Source: Nosocomiicoccus massiliensis
GTDB lineage: Bacteria > Bacillota > Bacilli > Staphylococcales > Salinicoccaceae
Direction of reading: 5' to 3'
Length of the DNA: 64,000 nucleotides
NCBI RefSeq assembly: GCF_002871345.2
Contig: NZ_CP136964.1
Coordinates: 62,001-126,000, forward strand
Shown: piece after piece, positions 1 through 9,171 of the stretch
Layout: every line of letters starts with the position of its first letter
Position numbering within the stretch: position 1 is the stretch's first letter
The notes under the pieces: model-generated
What the model saw: only the letters and a program-made list of their open reading frames with translations
Databases searched by the model: none
Told to the model about the DNA's origin: nothing
Translations under genes and position numbers: made by a program

Positions 1-1949
1 ATATGAACGACTTAAAACAATTAATGCCGTTTATTAACTCTAAAGAAATTATCGAAGAAAAAGAATTTTCTCAGCATACGAAAAAGAAGACACGTCGAGG
101 GATTGAGTCAAACTATTTAGATATAAAACCATCGAGTCGAGCAGTGAAACAAATCGAGTTACTCGAACTCGTCGAAGAAAGTGGTCCGTTAACGTATGAA
201 CAAATCGAAGAAGAAGGATACTCTATAGGAGTCATTAACGCACTCGTCGATAACGGCTTTTGTAAAAAAATCGATATATTAGTCGAGCGCGATCCATATG
301 AAGGGCGAGTATTTTATCAAGATGAAAAAAAGATACTCACGCCTGAACAACAACACGCGTTTGACAAGATTAAAAAATCGATTGATGACGATACACACGA
401 AACATTTTTACTACACGGAATCACTGGCAGCGGAAAGACAGAAGTATATTTACAAGTGATTGAGGAAGTATTAAATCGTGGTGAAAATGCGATTATGATG
501 GTCCCAGAAATTGCACTTACTCCACAAATGGTGCAGCGTTTTAAATCGAGATTTGGTGACGACGTTGCAGTGATTCACTCGATGTTAAGTCACGGTGAAC
601 GATATGATGAGTGGCGTAAAATACGTGAAGGGCGTGCTCGAATTTCTATTGGCGCACGAAGTAACGTGTTTGCGGCATTTCAAAACGTCGGGTGTATTAT
701 TATCGATGAAGAACACGAGTCGACTTATAAACAAAACGAACGCCCGTATTATCACGCACGACTCGTTGCTAAGTGGCGCGCGGAGTATTATAACTGTCCG
801 TTAATACTTGGCTCTGCAACACCGAGTATCGAGTCATACGCCCGAAGTGAAGTCGGCGTGTATCAGAGACTTGAACTTACAGAAAGACCGACGGAACAAA
901 CCGTTCCAACTCCAGAAATCGTCAGTATGGTTAAAGAGCGAGAAGACGGCAACACGTCAATCATTTCACGTAAACTCGACATGAAAATTCGAGACCGAAT
1001 AAGTAAAGATGAACAAATGATACTTTTACTCAATCGAAGAGGATATGCGAACTTTTTAGTCTGTCAAAACTGTGGTCACGTTCCGATGTGCCCAAACTGT
1101 GACATCAGCTTAACGTATCATAAATCTAACAATTCACTGATGTGTCATTACTGTGCATACGAAGAGCCGATGCCAACAAAATGCGGAGCGTGTGGTGAAC
1201 ACGATTTAAGTCTTCGCGGGACAGGAACACAAAAGATAGAAGAAATATTGCGCGATACGTATAACGTCGACGTCGTACGAATGGATATCGACACGACGCG
1301 TAACAAAGGTGCACACGAAAAGCTATTAAGCACGTTCGAAAAAGAAAATATTCCGATACTACTCGGCACACAGATGATTGCGAAAGGGTTAGATTTTAAA
1401 AACGTCACACTCGTCGGAGTGTTAAATGCAGATACGATTTTAAATCTACCGGATTTTAGAGCAAATGAACGTACGTTTCAACTCCTCACTCAAGTATCCG
1501 GGCGCGCAGGACGCGGAGACGTTGAAGGAGAAGTGATATTCCAAACGTATAACGAAGATCATTACGCGATCCAATTCGCAAAAGAAAATGACTATCGTTC
1601 GTTTTACTTAAGAGAAATGGAATATCGAAAACTCGCACGGTATAGCCCGTATTACTTCCACGTATTATTTACAATTTCAAGCGAGTATCAAGACCGCGTC
1701 ATTAAAGCAGCGAGTGACATTCATACAGTCATTCAAAAAGACGTGTCGAATCGTTCGATTTTAATTGGACCGAGTCCATCTCCAATCGAGAGAATCCAAA
1801 ACAAATATAGGTTCCAAATAATATTAAAATATAAAAGTGAGCCAGAACTGTTTAAAGTACTCCATGAACTGGATAATAAGTATAGTAAGGAATATCAAAA
1901 GACACAAACATCGTTAAGAATCGATGTTGATCCAGAATATATTATGTAG
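1..1949 (+). CDS. priA: Primosomal replication restart helicase PriA (5' end cut off by window)
   Basis: PriA is a 3'-5' superfamily 2 helicase that restarts stalled replication forks and reloads the replisome. The visible 649 codons contain Walker A GITGSGKT (visible residues 139-146), the DEEH box near 235, and a run of eight zinc-binding cysteines around residues 354-400 beginning CQNCGHVPMCPNC, which is typical of PriA. The C-terminal helicase part includes QVSGRAGRG. Family members are about 800 residues, so roughly 150 N-terminal residues (the DNA-binding domain) lie before base 1; the ATG at base 3 is internal, not the start. fmt follows after 8 bp, so the two are probably cotranscribed. 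Confidence 0.97.
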   Translation, partial: MNDLKQLMPFINSKEIIEEKEFSQHTKKKTRRGIESNYLDIKPSSRAVKQIELLELVEESGPLTYEQIEEEGYSIGVINALVDNGFCKKIDILVERDPYEGRVFYQDEKKILTPEQQHAFDKIKKSIDDDTHETFLLHGITGSGKTEVYLQVIEEVLNRGENAIMMVPEIALTPQMVQRFKSRFGDDVAVIHSMLSHGERYDEWRKIREGRARISIGARSNVFAAFQNVGCIIIDEEHESTYKQNERPYYHARLVAKWRAEYYNCPLILGSATPSIESYARSEVGVYQRLELTERPTEQTVPTPEIVSMVKEREDGNTSIISRKLDMKIRDRISKDEQMILLLNRRGYANFLVCQNCGHVPMCPNCDISLTYHKSNNSLMCHYCAYEEPMPTKCGACGEHDLSLRGTGTQKIEEILRDTYNVDVVRMDIDTTRNKGAHEKLLSTFEKENIPILLGTQMIAKGLDFKNVTLVGVLNADTILNLPDFRANERTFQLLTQVSGRAGRGDVEGEVIFQTYNEDHYAIQFAKENDYRSFYLREMEYRKLARYSPYYFHVLFTISSEYQDRVIKAASDIHTVIQKDVSNRSILIGPSPSPIERIQNKYRFQIILKYKSEPELFKVLHELDNKYSKEYQKTQTSLRIDVDPEYIM

Positions 1950-1957
1950 GTGAAACT

Positions 1958-2896
1958 ATGGCAAATATAATTTTTATGGGAACGCCAGATTTCTCTGTTC
2001 CCATTTTAAGAGCGCTACACGAGACGTTCGAAGTTGATCTCGTCGTATCTCAGCCCGATAAAAAGGTCGGCAGAAAACAAATTTTAACGCCTCCTGCAGT
2101 CGCAAAAGAAGCGGCAACGCTTGGCATAGAAGTATTCCAACCGGAGGCTATCGGTAGTACTTCATCGATTGAAAAAATAAAATCATACGACCCAGATATT
2201 ATTGTTACAGCCGCATACGGTCAGCTGTTAAGTGAAGACGTGTTAAACATACCAAAACTCGGGTGTGTTAACGTTCACGCGTCACTCCTACCTAGACATA
2301 GAGGGGGCGCACCGATTCACCGTTCGATAATTGAAGGCGATGAAAAAACTGGCGTCACATTAATGTATATGGCAAAAGCGTTAGACGCGGGAGACATCAT
2401 CGCGCAGCAAGAAACAGTCATCGGAGATAGTGACACAGTCGGTACGCTTCACGACCGTTTAAGTGAAATCGGTACGGAATTACTGATAAATGAGTTACCA
2501 AATATTTTGAACGAAACAAATTCACGTACGCCTCAAGACGACGCATTAAAAACGTTTAGTCCAAACATCGAAAAAGAAGATGAGTTCGTTACGTTCGACC
2601 GTCCGTCTAGAGAAGTGTTTAACCATATCCGGGGTTTAAACCCGTTCCCAGGGAGTTATACATTCTTAAATGGTAAACGACTGAAGTTATATTTATCGAA
2701 ATTGACAGAAAAACAGTCGACAGAAAAGCCAGGGACGATTATAAAAGAAACGAAAGACGGATTTTTAGTTGCGACAATTGATTTTGACTTAGAAATTACA
2801 GAAGTACAACCTGCAGGCGGGAAACGTATAAACGCAAGTCAATATATTCGTAATAATAGTGATTTAATTGGCGACGTGCTCGGTGAAGACGTATGA
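1958..2896 (+). CDS. fmt: Methionyl-tRNA formyltransferase
   Basis: The protein formylates initiator Met-tRNA using 10-formyl-tetrahydrofolate. It has 312 residues, the usual length. The N-terminal Rossmann fold begins FMGTPDFSVPIL. The catalytic region has NVHASLLPRHRGGAPI with Asn105 and His107, and Asp146 in LDAGDI, matching the known catalytic triad. The C-terminal tRNA-binding domain includes NPFPGSYTF. It starts 8 bp after priA with the Shine-Dalgarno GGTG and overlaps rsmB by 4 bp (ATGA), so it is translationally coupled. In B. subtilis a def (peptide deformylase) gene lies between priA and fmt; there is none here. Confidence 0.97.
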   Translation: MANIIFMGTPDFSVPILRALHETFEVDLVVSQPDKKVGRKQILTPPAVAKEAATLGIEVFQPEAIGSTSSIEKIKSYDPDIIVTAAYGQLLSEDVLNIPKLGCVNVHASLLPRHRGGAPIHRSIIEGDEKTGVTLMYMAKALDAGDIIAQQETVIGDSDTVGTLHDRLSEIGTELLINELPNILNETNSRTPQDDALKTFSPNIEKEDEFVTFDRPSREVFNHIRGLNPFPGSYTFLNGKRLKLYLSKLTEKQSTEKPGTIIKETKDGFLVATIDFDLEITEVQPAGGKRINASQYIRNNSDLIGDVLGEDV

Positions 2897-4185
2897 CAGT
2901 AAGAGAATTAGCACTCGATGCGTATTCAAACGTCATTCATGACGGTGGGTATTCAAATATCGTTTTAAATCGAATCATCGAGGAAAACGAATTATCACAA
3001 AAAGACCGTGCGTTACTCACAGAGATTTTGTACGGTTCGATTTCGAGGAAATTAACGCTCGAATATTATTTACGCCCACTCATACAAACGAAACTAAAAC
3101 GTTGGCAACGCGATTTACTCGTCATCAGTCTATATCAATTAGAATATCTCGATAAAATACCGAGTTACGCAGTGATCAATGAAGCGGTTGAAATTGCTAA
3201 AGAGCGTGGTGGACTACAGAGTTCACGTCAAATTAACGGTATTTTACGTAGTTTCTTACGTGAAGAAAAACCAAAAATCAGCGATATTAAGAACGACGCG
3301 ACGAGGCTATCAATCGAGTACTCACTACCGAAGTGGATCGTCAAACATCTATTAAAACATCATTCAGTCGAAAACACAGAAAATATCGCAAAAAGTCTAC
3401 TTGAGAGACCAAACATGTACGTCCGCGTAAACAAGAAACAAACGACGCGTGAGGCACTAATTAAACAGCTACAAGACGAAGGAGTGACTGCTAAGAAAAG
3501 CTCTATTCATGAAAATGCAGTCATCGTTTATGGTGGAGGGCTAACGGAAACGAAAGCCTATAAAGATGGATTATTTGGTATTCAAGATGCGAGTTCGATG
3601 TGTGTCAATTATGCATTAGATCCAACTGGAAAAGAAGTGATACTCGATGCATGTAGTGCGCCTGGCGGGAAAGGATTCCACGCACTAGAAAATATGAATG
3701 GACACGTCGATTTTTCAGACGTATTTGATCATAAACTGACATTAATCAAAAATGAAAGCAAACGTTTAAAACATACGAATTTAAATGTAATGCTAAAAGA
3801 TGCAACGAAAGACGATTATGATACGATGTACGATAAAATAATCGTAGATGCACCGTGTTCAGGGCTCGGCGTTTTAAAACGTAAACCTGAAATTAAGTAC
3901 AACGTCCGTGAAGAAGATATCAACACACTTGTTGACATTCAACTATCGATTTTAAATCACGTCAAACAGTATTTAAAACGTGGCGGTACACTCGTTTATT
4001 CGACATGTACACTGCATCAAATGGAAAATGAAAACGTCGCATATACGTTTAAAAAACAGTCGACGGATATAGAATTTGACGAATTTGAAATTCCACCGTT
4101 TAAATTTAAAGGAAACATGCGTCAAATTCTCCCCCATGAACTGAATACAGACGGTTTCTTTATCGCTAAATTTAAGAAACTGTGA
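2893..4185 (+). CDS. rsmB: 16S rRNA (cytosine-967-C5)-methyltransferase
   Basis: RsmB methylates C967 of 16S rRNA using S-adenosylmethionine. The 430-residue protein has an N-terminal NusB-like RNA-binding domain (about 1-140) and a C-terminal RsmB/NOP methyltransferase domain. Visible motifs are the SAM-binding DACSAPGGKG, motif IV VDAPCSGLG, and the catalytic-cysteine motif YSTCTL. The start overlaps fmt by 4 bp. The next gene is prpC after only 12 bp, so rlmN, which normally sits between rsmB and prpC in Bacillus and Staphylococcus, is absent here. Confidence 0.96.
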   Translation: MTVRELALDAYSNVIHDGGYSNIVLNRIIEENELSQKDRALLTEILYGSISRKLTLEYYLRPLIQTKLKRWQRDLLVISLYQLEYLDKIPSYAVINEAVEIAKERGGLQSSRQINGILRSFLREEKPKISDIKNDATRLSIEYSLPKWIVKHLLKHHSVENTENIAKSLLERPNMYVRVNKKQTTREALIKQLQDEGVTAKKSSIHENAVIVYGGGLTETKAYKDGLFGIQDASSMCVNYALDPTGKEVILDACSAPGGKGFHALENMNGHVDFSDVFDHKLTLIKNESKRLKHTNLNVMLKDATKDDYDTMYDKIIVDAPCSGLGVLKRKPEIKYNVREEDINTLVDIQLSILNHVKQYLKRGGTLVYSTCTLHQMENENVAYTFKKQSTDIEFDEFEIPPFKFKGNMRQILPHELNTDGFFIAKFKKL

Positions 4186-4197
4186 GGGAGGACAGCT

Positions 4198-4926
4198 ATG
4201 AAATTTTATGAGAAAAGTATTTGTGGGAGTTACCGTAATTTAAACGAAGATACGACCTACGTATTTCAAAATAAAACCGGTCAAAAAATCGCGTTAATTG
4301 CCGACGGTATGGGTGGCCATGAGCATGGTGAAGTCGCTTCAAAATTTGTCGCTTCTAAAATTAAAGAAGCGTTCGAAGAGACGAACTACTTTAAACCAGA
4401 CGACGGCAAAGATTTTTTAAGAGATTTAATTATTCAAACGAACCGCGAGTTATATGACTATTCAAACGAAAATACGGAGTCTAAAAATATGGGAACAACT
4501 CTCGTTCTAGCAGCGTTTTTAGATGAAATGATTTACGTATTTAACGTCGGAGATTCTAGAGCGTATGCACTTAAAAAGTTAGAAATACGCCAAATCACGA
4601 ACGACCATACGTTTGTTAATATGCTCGTCAGTTCAGGTGAAATTACAAAAGAAGAAGCAAAATCTCATCCTCAAAAAAATATCGTAACGAAAGCACTCGG
4701 TACAACAAGACTCATTCAGCCGGATTTATTCCGTTTAAAAAATCATCTGTATGATTATATCGTTTTAACGAGTGACGGCGTGACAGATGTCGTGGACGAT
4801 GAAACGATTCATAAAATTGTGTATGAAAACGAAAGTAAAGCAGATGAAATTGTAGCTAAAGCTGAAAAAAATGACTCGAAAGATAACATCAGCGTTATCG
4901 TCGTCGACTTAAAGGCGGGTGAATAG
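4198..4926 (+). CDS. prpC: PP2C-type serine/threonine protein phosphatase PrpC/Stp
   Basis: This cytoplasmic metal-dependent phosphatase reverses phosphorylation by the adjacent PrkC kinase. The 242-residue protein carries PP2C motifs: RNLNED (13-18), IADGMGGHEHGE (Asp36 and Gly37 bind metal), MGTT, LTSDGVTDVV and DNISVIVV. A strong Shine-Dalgarno (GAGGGAGG) precedes the ATG. The kinase gene begins 2 bp after the stop, so the pair is made together. Family assignment is secure; substrates cannot be read from the sequence. Confidence 0.96.
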   Translation: MKFYEKSICGSYRNLNEDTTYVFQNKTGQKIALIADGMGGHEHGEVASKFVASKIKEAFEETNYFKPDDGKDFLRDLIIQTNRELYDYSNENTESKNMGTTLVLAAFLDEMIYVFNVGDSRAYALKKLEIRQITNDHTFVNMLVSSGEITKEEAKSHPQKNIVTKALGTTRLIQPDLFRLKNHLYDYIVLTSDGVTDVVDDETIHKIVYENESKADEIVAKAEKNDSKDNISVIVVDLKAGE

Positions 4927-4928
4927 TA

Positions 4929-6857
4929 ATGGAAGGAAACATCATTTCAGATCGTTATCGCCTTAAAAAATATTTAGGCGGTGGGATGAGTTCAGTTTAT
5001 TTGGCCGATGATATTATATTAGACCGTGAAGTCGTCGTAAAATTGATAAAATCAGATCCGTATAACAAAGAAAAGATGATGCAACGCTTCCAGCGTGAAG
5101 TACAAAACACAACACGATTAAACCACCCAAACATCGTTACAGTGATCGACGTCGATGATACGAGTGAATACCACGTACTTGTCACGGAATACATTAAAGG
5201 TCCGAACTTAAAACAATATATCGATGAAAATAAGCCGCTACCATATGATAAAATCGTAGAACTGTCACTTATGACGCTTCGTGGTATCGAACACGCGCAT
5301 AACCGTGGAATTATCCATAGAGATATTAAGCCGCAAAATATTTTAATCGATGAAGATGGTCAGTTAGAAATTACGGACTTTGGTATCGCGAAAGCTTTAT
5401 CTGAAACAAGACTTACTGAAACGAACCAAGTGATGGGTTCTGTTCAGTACATTGCACCAGAACAAGCAAAAGGAAAGCATGCGGATGAACGTGCGGACCT
5501 TTACAGCTTTGGAATCATGTTATACGAAATGATTACGGGAGAATTACCGTTCCAAGCTGAAACTCAAGTATCCGTAGCGCTTCAACATATACAGTCACCA
5601 ATGCCAAACATCGACGATAAGCGTGAAGGTGTACCACTAGGACTTAAAAACATCGTCTATAAGTGTACCGAAAAGGAACCGAACGACCGTTATAGTGACG
5701 CGTCAGAAGTAATTCGTGATTTACTTGACTACAAAAATATGACACATGCGTATAAAGCGAATAATGAACCTAAAAAAGTCGATAAGGACAAAGTGAAAGT
5801 AGCACCTGTTGCACCAGTTCCGGTAAAACCTAAGAACAAAAAGCCAGAACAGACAGAACCACCAAAAGAAGAGACTAAAAAGAAACGTCGTATATGGCCG
5901 ATTATCGTAATACTATTACTGCTTTTAATCGGTGGTAGTGCACTAGGTGCATTATTCTTAAAATCGACACCGAAAGAAGTCACTGTAGAAAACGTTCAAG
6001 GTATGCATGTTGACGAAGCAGTTCAAAAATTCGAAGAAGCAGGCCTCGTGATCGGTGATATTACACGTGAACATAACGAAAAGATTGAAAAAGATCACGT
6101 CATTAATACGTCTCCAAAATCCGGTGCTATCTTAAAAGAAGGAGACACGATCGACTTAAATGTGTCTGACGGTGAACCACCATATGAAATGGAAGACTTT
6201 ACGAAAAAATCAATCGATGACGTTAAAAAGAAATTAGAAGAACTCGGATTTAATTCTGTTAATATCGAAGAGGAATATTCAAGTGAAATCGATAAAAATA
6301 AAGTTATCGAACAATCGATAAAACCAGGCACAAAAATTATTCCAAAAGAAGAATCGATTACGTTAACGGTATCTCAAGGTCCTGAACCGATAGAAATAGA
6401 GAACTTCGTCGGAAGACCGTTCGAGGAAGCAAGGCAAGTCCTTGAAGGAAACGGATTTATTATAAATAGTGTAAATGAAATTCATAGCGACGAGTACGAT
6501 GCAGGTATCGTAGTCTCTCAAGATCCAAGTTACGGTGCGTTTTTACCAGGTTCTCCGATTAATTTAACAGTGTCTAAAGGTAAAGCGCCAAAAGAAGCAA
6601 AAGAATATCAATTTAAAGTGACGATTCCATTTGGAGAAGATACTTCTAAAGATAAAGACAAGAAAGAAAAAACGAAAAAAGTAAAAGTCTATATCGAAGA
6701 TAAAACACGAAGCATCGATGACGTCGAGGAAGAGTTTGTGATCTTTGAAGACACACCGTACACGATTAACCTCGTCCTAGAAGAAGGTGAATCCGGTGGT
6801 TATCGTATCGAAGTCGATGGTAAAAAAGTGTTAGAAGAAAAAATCAAAAATGATTAA
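4929..6857 (+). CDS. prkC: PASTA-domain serine/threonine protein kinase PrkC/Stk1
   Basis: This single-pass membrane kinase senses muropeptides or lipid II and controls cell wall synthesis and dormancy in related bacteria. Residues 1-270 form a Hanks-type kinase: glycine loop LGGGMSSVYL, Lys38, HRDIKPQN with catalytic Asp132, DFGIAKAL and APEQAKG. A basic, proline-rich linker follows, then one membrane helix near residues 320-345. Three extracellular PASTA repeats occupy about 350-555, and a C-terminal domain to residue 642 begins with a lysine-rich stretch. A similar C-terminal extension exists in staphylococcal PknB. prpC lies 2 bp upstream; the next gene has its own promoter. Confidence 0.97.
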   Translation: MEGNIISDRYRLKKYLGGGMSSVYLADDIILDREVVVKLIKSDPYNKEKMMQRFQREVQNTTRLNHPNIVTVIDVDDTSEYHVLVTEYIKGPNLKQYIDENKPLPYDKIVELSLMTLRGIEHAHNRGIIHRDIKPQNILIDEDGQLEITDFGIAKALSETRLTETNQVMGSVQYIAPEQAKGKHADERADLYSFGIMLYEMITGELPFQAETQVSVALQHIQSPMPNIDDKREGVPLGLKNIVYKCTEKEPNDRYSDASEVIRDLLDYKNMTHAYKANNEPKKVDKDKVKVAPVAPVPVKPKNKKPEQTEPPKEETKKKRRIWPIIVILLLLLIGGSALGALFLKSTPKEVTVENVQGMHVDEAVQKFEEAGLVIGDITREHNEKIEKDHVINTSPKSGAILKEGDTIDLNVSDGEPPYEMEDFTKKSIDDVKKKLEELGFNSVNIEEEYSSEIDKNKVIEQSIKPGTKIIPKEESITLTVSQGPEPIEIENFVGRPFEEARQVLEGNGFIINSVNEIHSDEYDAGIVVSQDPSYGAFLPGSPINLTVSKGKAPKEAKEYQFKVTIPFGEDTSKDKDKKEKTKKVKVYIEDKTRSIDDVEEEFVIFEDTPYTINLVLEEGESGGYRIEVDGKKVLEEKIKND

Positions 6858-6874
6858 ATAAATTTATTGAAATA

Positions 6875-6904
6875 TTGGCGTTTATCAAAAATGTTATTTA
6901 TAAT
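6875..6904 (+). promoter_or_regulatory. Probable sigma-A promoter of the oleT-like gene
   Basis: A perfect -10 TATAAT (6899-6904) lies 18 bp after TTGGCG (6875-6880), and the start codon is 35 bp downstream behind a GGAGGA Shine-Dalgarno. This suggests the P450 gene is transcribed separately from prkC. Confidence 0.6.
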
Positions 6905-6938
6905 AAAAAGGAAGACTTCAATTTGGAGGATGAAAACA

Positions 6939-8207
6939 ATGGCGAAAATTAAAAGAGATAAAGGTCTAGATAATACGTTAAAAGTATTTAAACAAGGCTA
7001 CCTTTATACTACAAATCAAAGAGAACGCCTAGGTGCAGAAGTGTTTGAAACACGTGCACTCGGTGGTAAAAGCTACGTCGTTTTAAGTGGAAAAGAAGGG
7101 GCAGAACTATTCTACGATAACGACAAAATCGAACGTGAAGGTGGTTTACCTAAGCGTGTTGTAAACACTTTATTCGGTAAAGGTGCGATCCACACGACAA
7201 CTGGTAAACAACATATCGACAGAAAAGCGCTATTCATGTCATTAATGACTGAAGGAAACTTAGAGTATGTACGTAAATTAACACGTAACTACTGGAAAGC
7301 TAACACAGCGCGTATGGAAGCGATGGGAGACGTTAACGTTTACCACGAATCTATCGTTCTATTAACACGTATTGGTATGCGCTGGGCGGGAGTAACTGCT
7401 CCAGAAGAAGAAATCGAAAGAATCGCAGAAGACATGGATATCATGATCGACTCATTCAAAGGTCTCGGTAATGCGTTCAAAGGTTACAAATCATCTAAAG
7501 ATGCGCGTAAACGTGTTGAAGACTGGTTAGAAGATCAAATCATTAAAACACGTAACGGTGAAATTAATCCTCCAAAAGGCTCATCATTATATGAGTTAGC
7601 ACACTGGAGAGACTATGAAGGTAATCAAATGGATTCACGTCTTGCAGGTATCGACCTCATGAACACGTTCCGTCCATTAATTGCAATTAACCGTTTCGTA
7701 TCATACGGTGTACTTGCACTTTACGAACACCCAGAAGCAATTCGTAAAATGAGCACGGTAGAAGATTATCCGTACATGTTCGCTCAAGAAGTAAGAAGAT
7801 TCTACCCATTCGTTCCATTCTTACCTGGTAAAACGAAAGTAGAAGTGGAACATAAAGGTGTAACGATTCCTAAAGACCAACGTCTCGTTATCGACGTATA
7901 CGGTACACTACACAGTGAAGAGTTATGGAATCAACCAAACAAATTCATTCCAGAGCGCTTTAAAGACTGGGACGGATCACCATTTGATATGATTCCACAA
8001 GGTGGCGGAGACTACTGGACTAACCACCGTTGTGCAGGTGAGTGGATCACAATCATCATCATGGAAGAAACTATGAAATACTTCGCAAACGAAATCACTT
8101 GGGACGTTCCAGAGCAAGACTTAACAATCGACTTAAACAGTATCCCTGGTTACATCAACAGCGGTATGGTCATCAACAACGTTAGAGAAAAAGTGGATCG
8201 TTTCTAA
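6939..8207 (+). CDS. oleT: CYP152 cytochrome P450 peroxygenase, OleT-type fatty acid decarboxylase
   Basis: OleT from Jeotgalicoccus uses hydrogen peroxide to decarboxylate fatty acids to terminal alkenes, with alpha/beta-hydroxylation as side activity. I chose the ATG at 6939 because GGAGGATG sits just upstream and the resulting 422 residues equal the OleT length; an in-frame ATG at 6867 has no ribosome site and overlaps the promoter. Residues match OleT position for position: Phe79 and His85 (FGKGAIH), Arg245 (NTFRPLIAINRF), which binds the fatty acid carboxylate, and heme-ligand Cys365 (NHRCAGEW). His85 is the OleT residue; the hydroxylating relative P450-BSbeta has Gln there. A promoter and a terminator isolate the gene. 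From memory, identity to OleT is clearly high; product profile is inferred. Confidence 0.93.
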   Translation: MAKIKRDKGLDNTLKVFKQGYLYTTNQRERLGAEVFETRALGGKSYVVLSGKEGAELFYDNDKIEREGGLPKRVVNTLFGKGAIHTTTGKQHIDRKALFMSLMTEGNLEYVRKLTRNYWKANTARMEAMGDVNVYHESIVLLTRIGMRWAGVTAPEEEIERIAEDMDIMIDSFKGLGNAFKGYKSSKDARKRVEDWLEDQIIKTRNGEINPPKGSSLYELAHWRDYEGNQMDSRLAGIDLMNTFRPLIAINRFVSYGVLALYEHPEAIRKMSTVEDYPYMFAQEVRRFYPFVPFLPGKTKVEVEHKGVTIPKDQRLVIDVYGTLHSEELWNQPNKFIPERFKDWDGSPFDMIPQGGGDYWTNHRCAGEWITIIIMEETMKYFANEITWDVPEQDLTIDLNSIPGYINSGMVINNVREKVDRF

Positions 8208-8214
8208 TATATTT

Positions 8215-8247
8215 CCCTCTAAACAAAAATGTTTAGAGGGATTTTTT
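8215..8247 (+). terminator. Rho-independent terminator after oleT
   Basis: CCCTCTAAAC pairs with GTTTAGAGGG around a 6-base loop, followed by ATTTTTT. It begins 8 bp after the P450 stop codon and separates it from rsgA. Confidence 0.9.
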
Positions 8248-8307
8248 ATGTTTCTTAAATATAAACGTTTGTTATAATTTATTTAGATGAAAATTTTAGG
8301 AGGCATT

Positions 8308-9171
8308 ATGCAAACAGGTAAAATTGTAAAAGCGCTTGCCGGTTTTTATTACGTTAAAAGTGACGGCATAGTATATCAAACAAGAGCGCGTGGAATATTC
8401 CGTAAACGTAAAGAGAGTCCGTTAGTTGGAGATATTGTCGATTTTGAAGCGGACAACGTAAAAGAAGGAACGATTACTCATATACATCCACGTAAAAATA
8501 GTTTAGTCCGTCCGCAAGTTGCTAACGTCGATCAACTACTCATTACAGTGAGCATAAAAAATCCGGACTTTAGTTTTTATTTAACAGACCGATTTTTAGC
8601 ATATAGTGAATCTAATCATATTACGCCAATTTTAATCGTTACTAAAAACGATTTAAATGACGATGAAGAATTAATCAAAAAAATAAAAGAAACATATGAT
8701 ATGTATGACGTGTACTTTACAGAAAAAGACACGGTAAATGAATCATTAAAAGATATATTCCCAGATAAGTTATCGGTCCTTGCTGGACAAACGGGTGTCG
8801 GGAAAAGTACGTTATTAAATACGTTACTTCCAAACTTAAACTTAGAAACAAATGAAATTAGTGAAAAGCTAAATCGCGGAAAACATACGACACGTCATGT
8901 TGAACTGATCGATAAAAACAACGGTCAAATCGCAGACACTCCAGGATTTTCTACGATTGATTTTACACATATCGATAAAGAAGACTTACGTTTTTATTTT
9001 AAAGAGTTTAATGACTATTTAGACGACTGTAAATTTAGAGGGTGCGTCCATATTAACGAACCGAAATGCGCCGTAAAAGATGCTGTGAATAATGGTGATA
9101 TAAAAGAAAGTCGCTACAACAGTTACTTACAAATATACGAAGAAATGACGAATTACAAGGAGAGATATTAA
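8308..9171 (+). CDS. rsgA: Ribosome small subunit GTPase A
   Basis: RsgA is a circularly permuted GTPase that proofreads late 30S subunit assembly. The start at 8308 follows AGGAGG by 5 bp; an upstream in-frame ATG at 8287 lacks a ribosome site. The 287-residue protein has an N-terminal OB fold, then the permuted order G4 (TKND, about 111), G1 (GQTGVGKST, about 160) and G3 (DTPGF, about 211), and a C-terminal zinc knuckle with CKFRGCVH...C. A TATAAT at 8273-8278 may be its -10 element. Its stop overlaps the rpe start by one base. Confidence 0.96.
   Translation: MQTGKIVKALAGFYYVKSDGIVYQTRARGIFRKRKESPLVGDIVDFEADNVKEGTITHIHPRKNSLVRPQVANVDQLLITVSIKNPDFSFYLTDRFLAYSESNHITPILIVTKNDLNDDEELIKKIKETYDMYDVYFTEKDTVNESLKDIFPDKLSVLAGQTGVGKSTLLNTLLPNLNLETNEISEKLNRGKHTTRHVELIDKNNGQIADTPGFSTIDFTHIDKEDLRFYFKEFNDYLDDCKFRGCVHINEPKCAVKDAVNNGDIKESRYNSYLQIYEEMTNYKERY

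Noticed and set aside
6867..6938. Earlier start for the P450
   Set aside because: It overlaps the promoter, lacks a Shine-Dalgarno and would add 24 residues absent from OleT.
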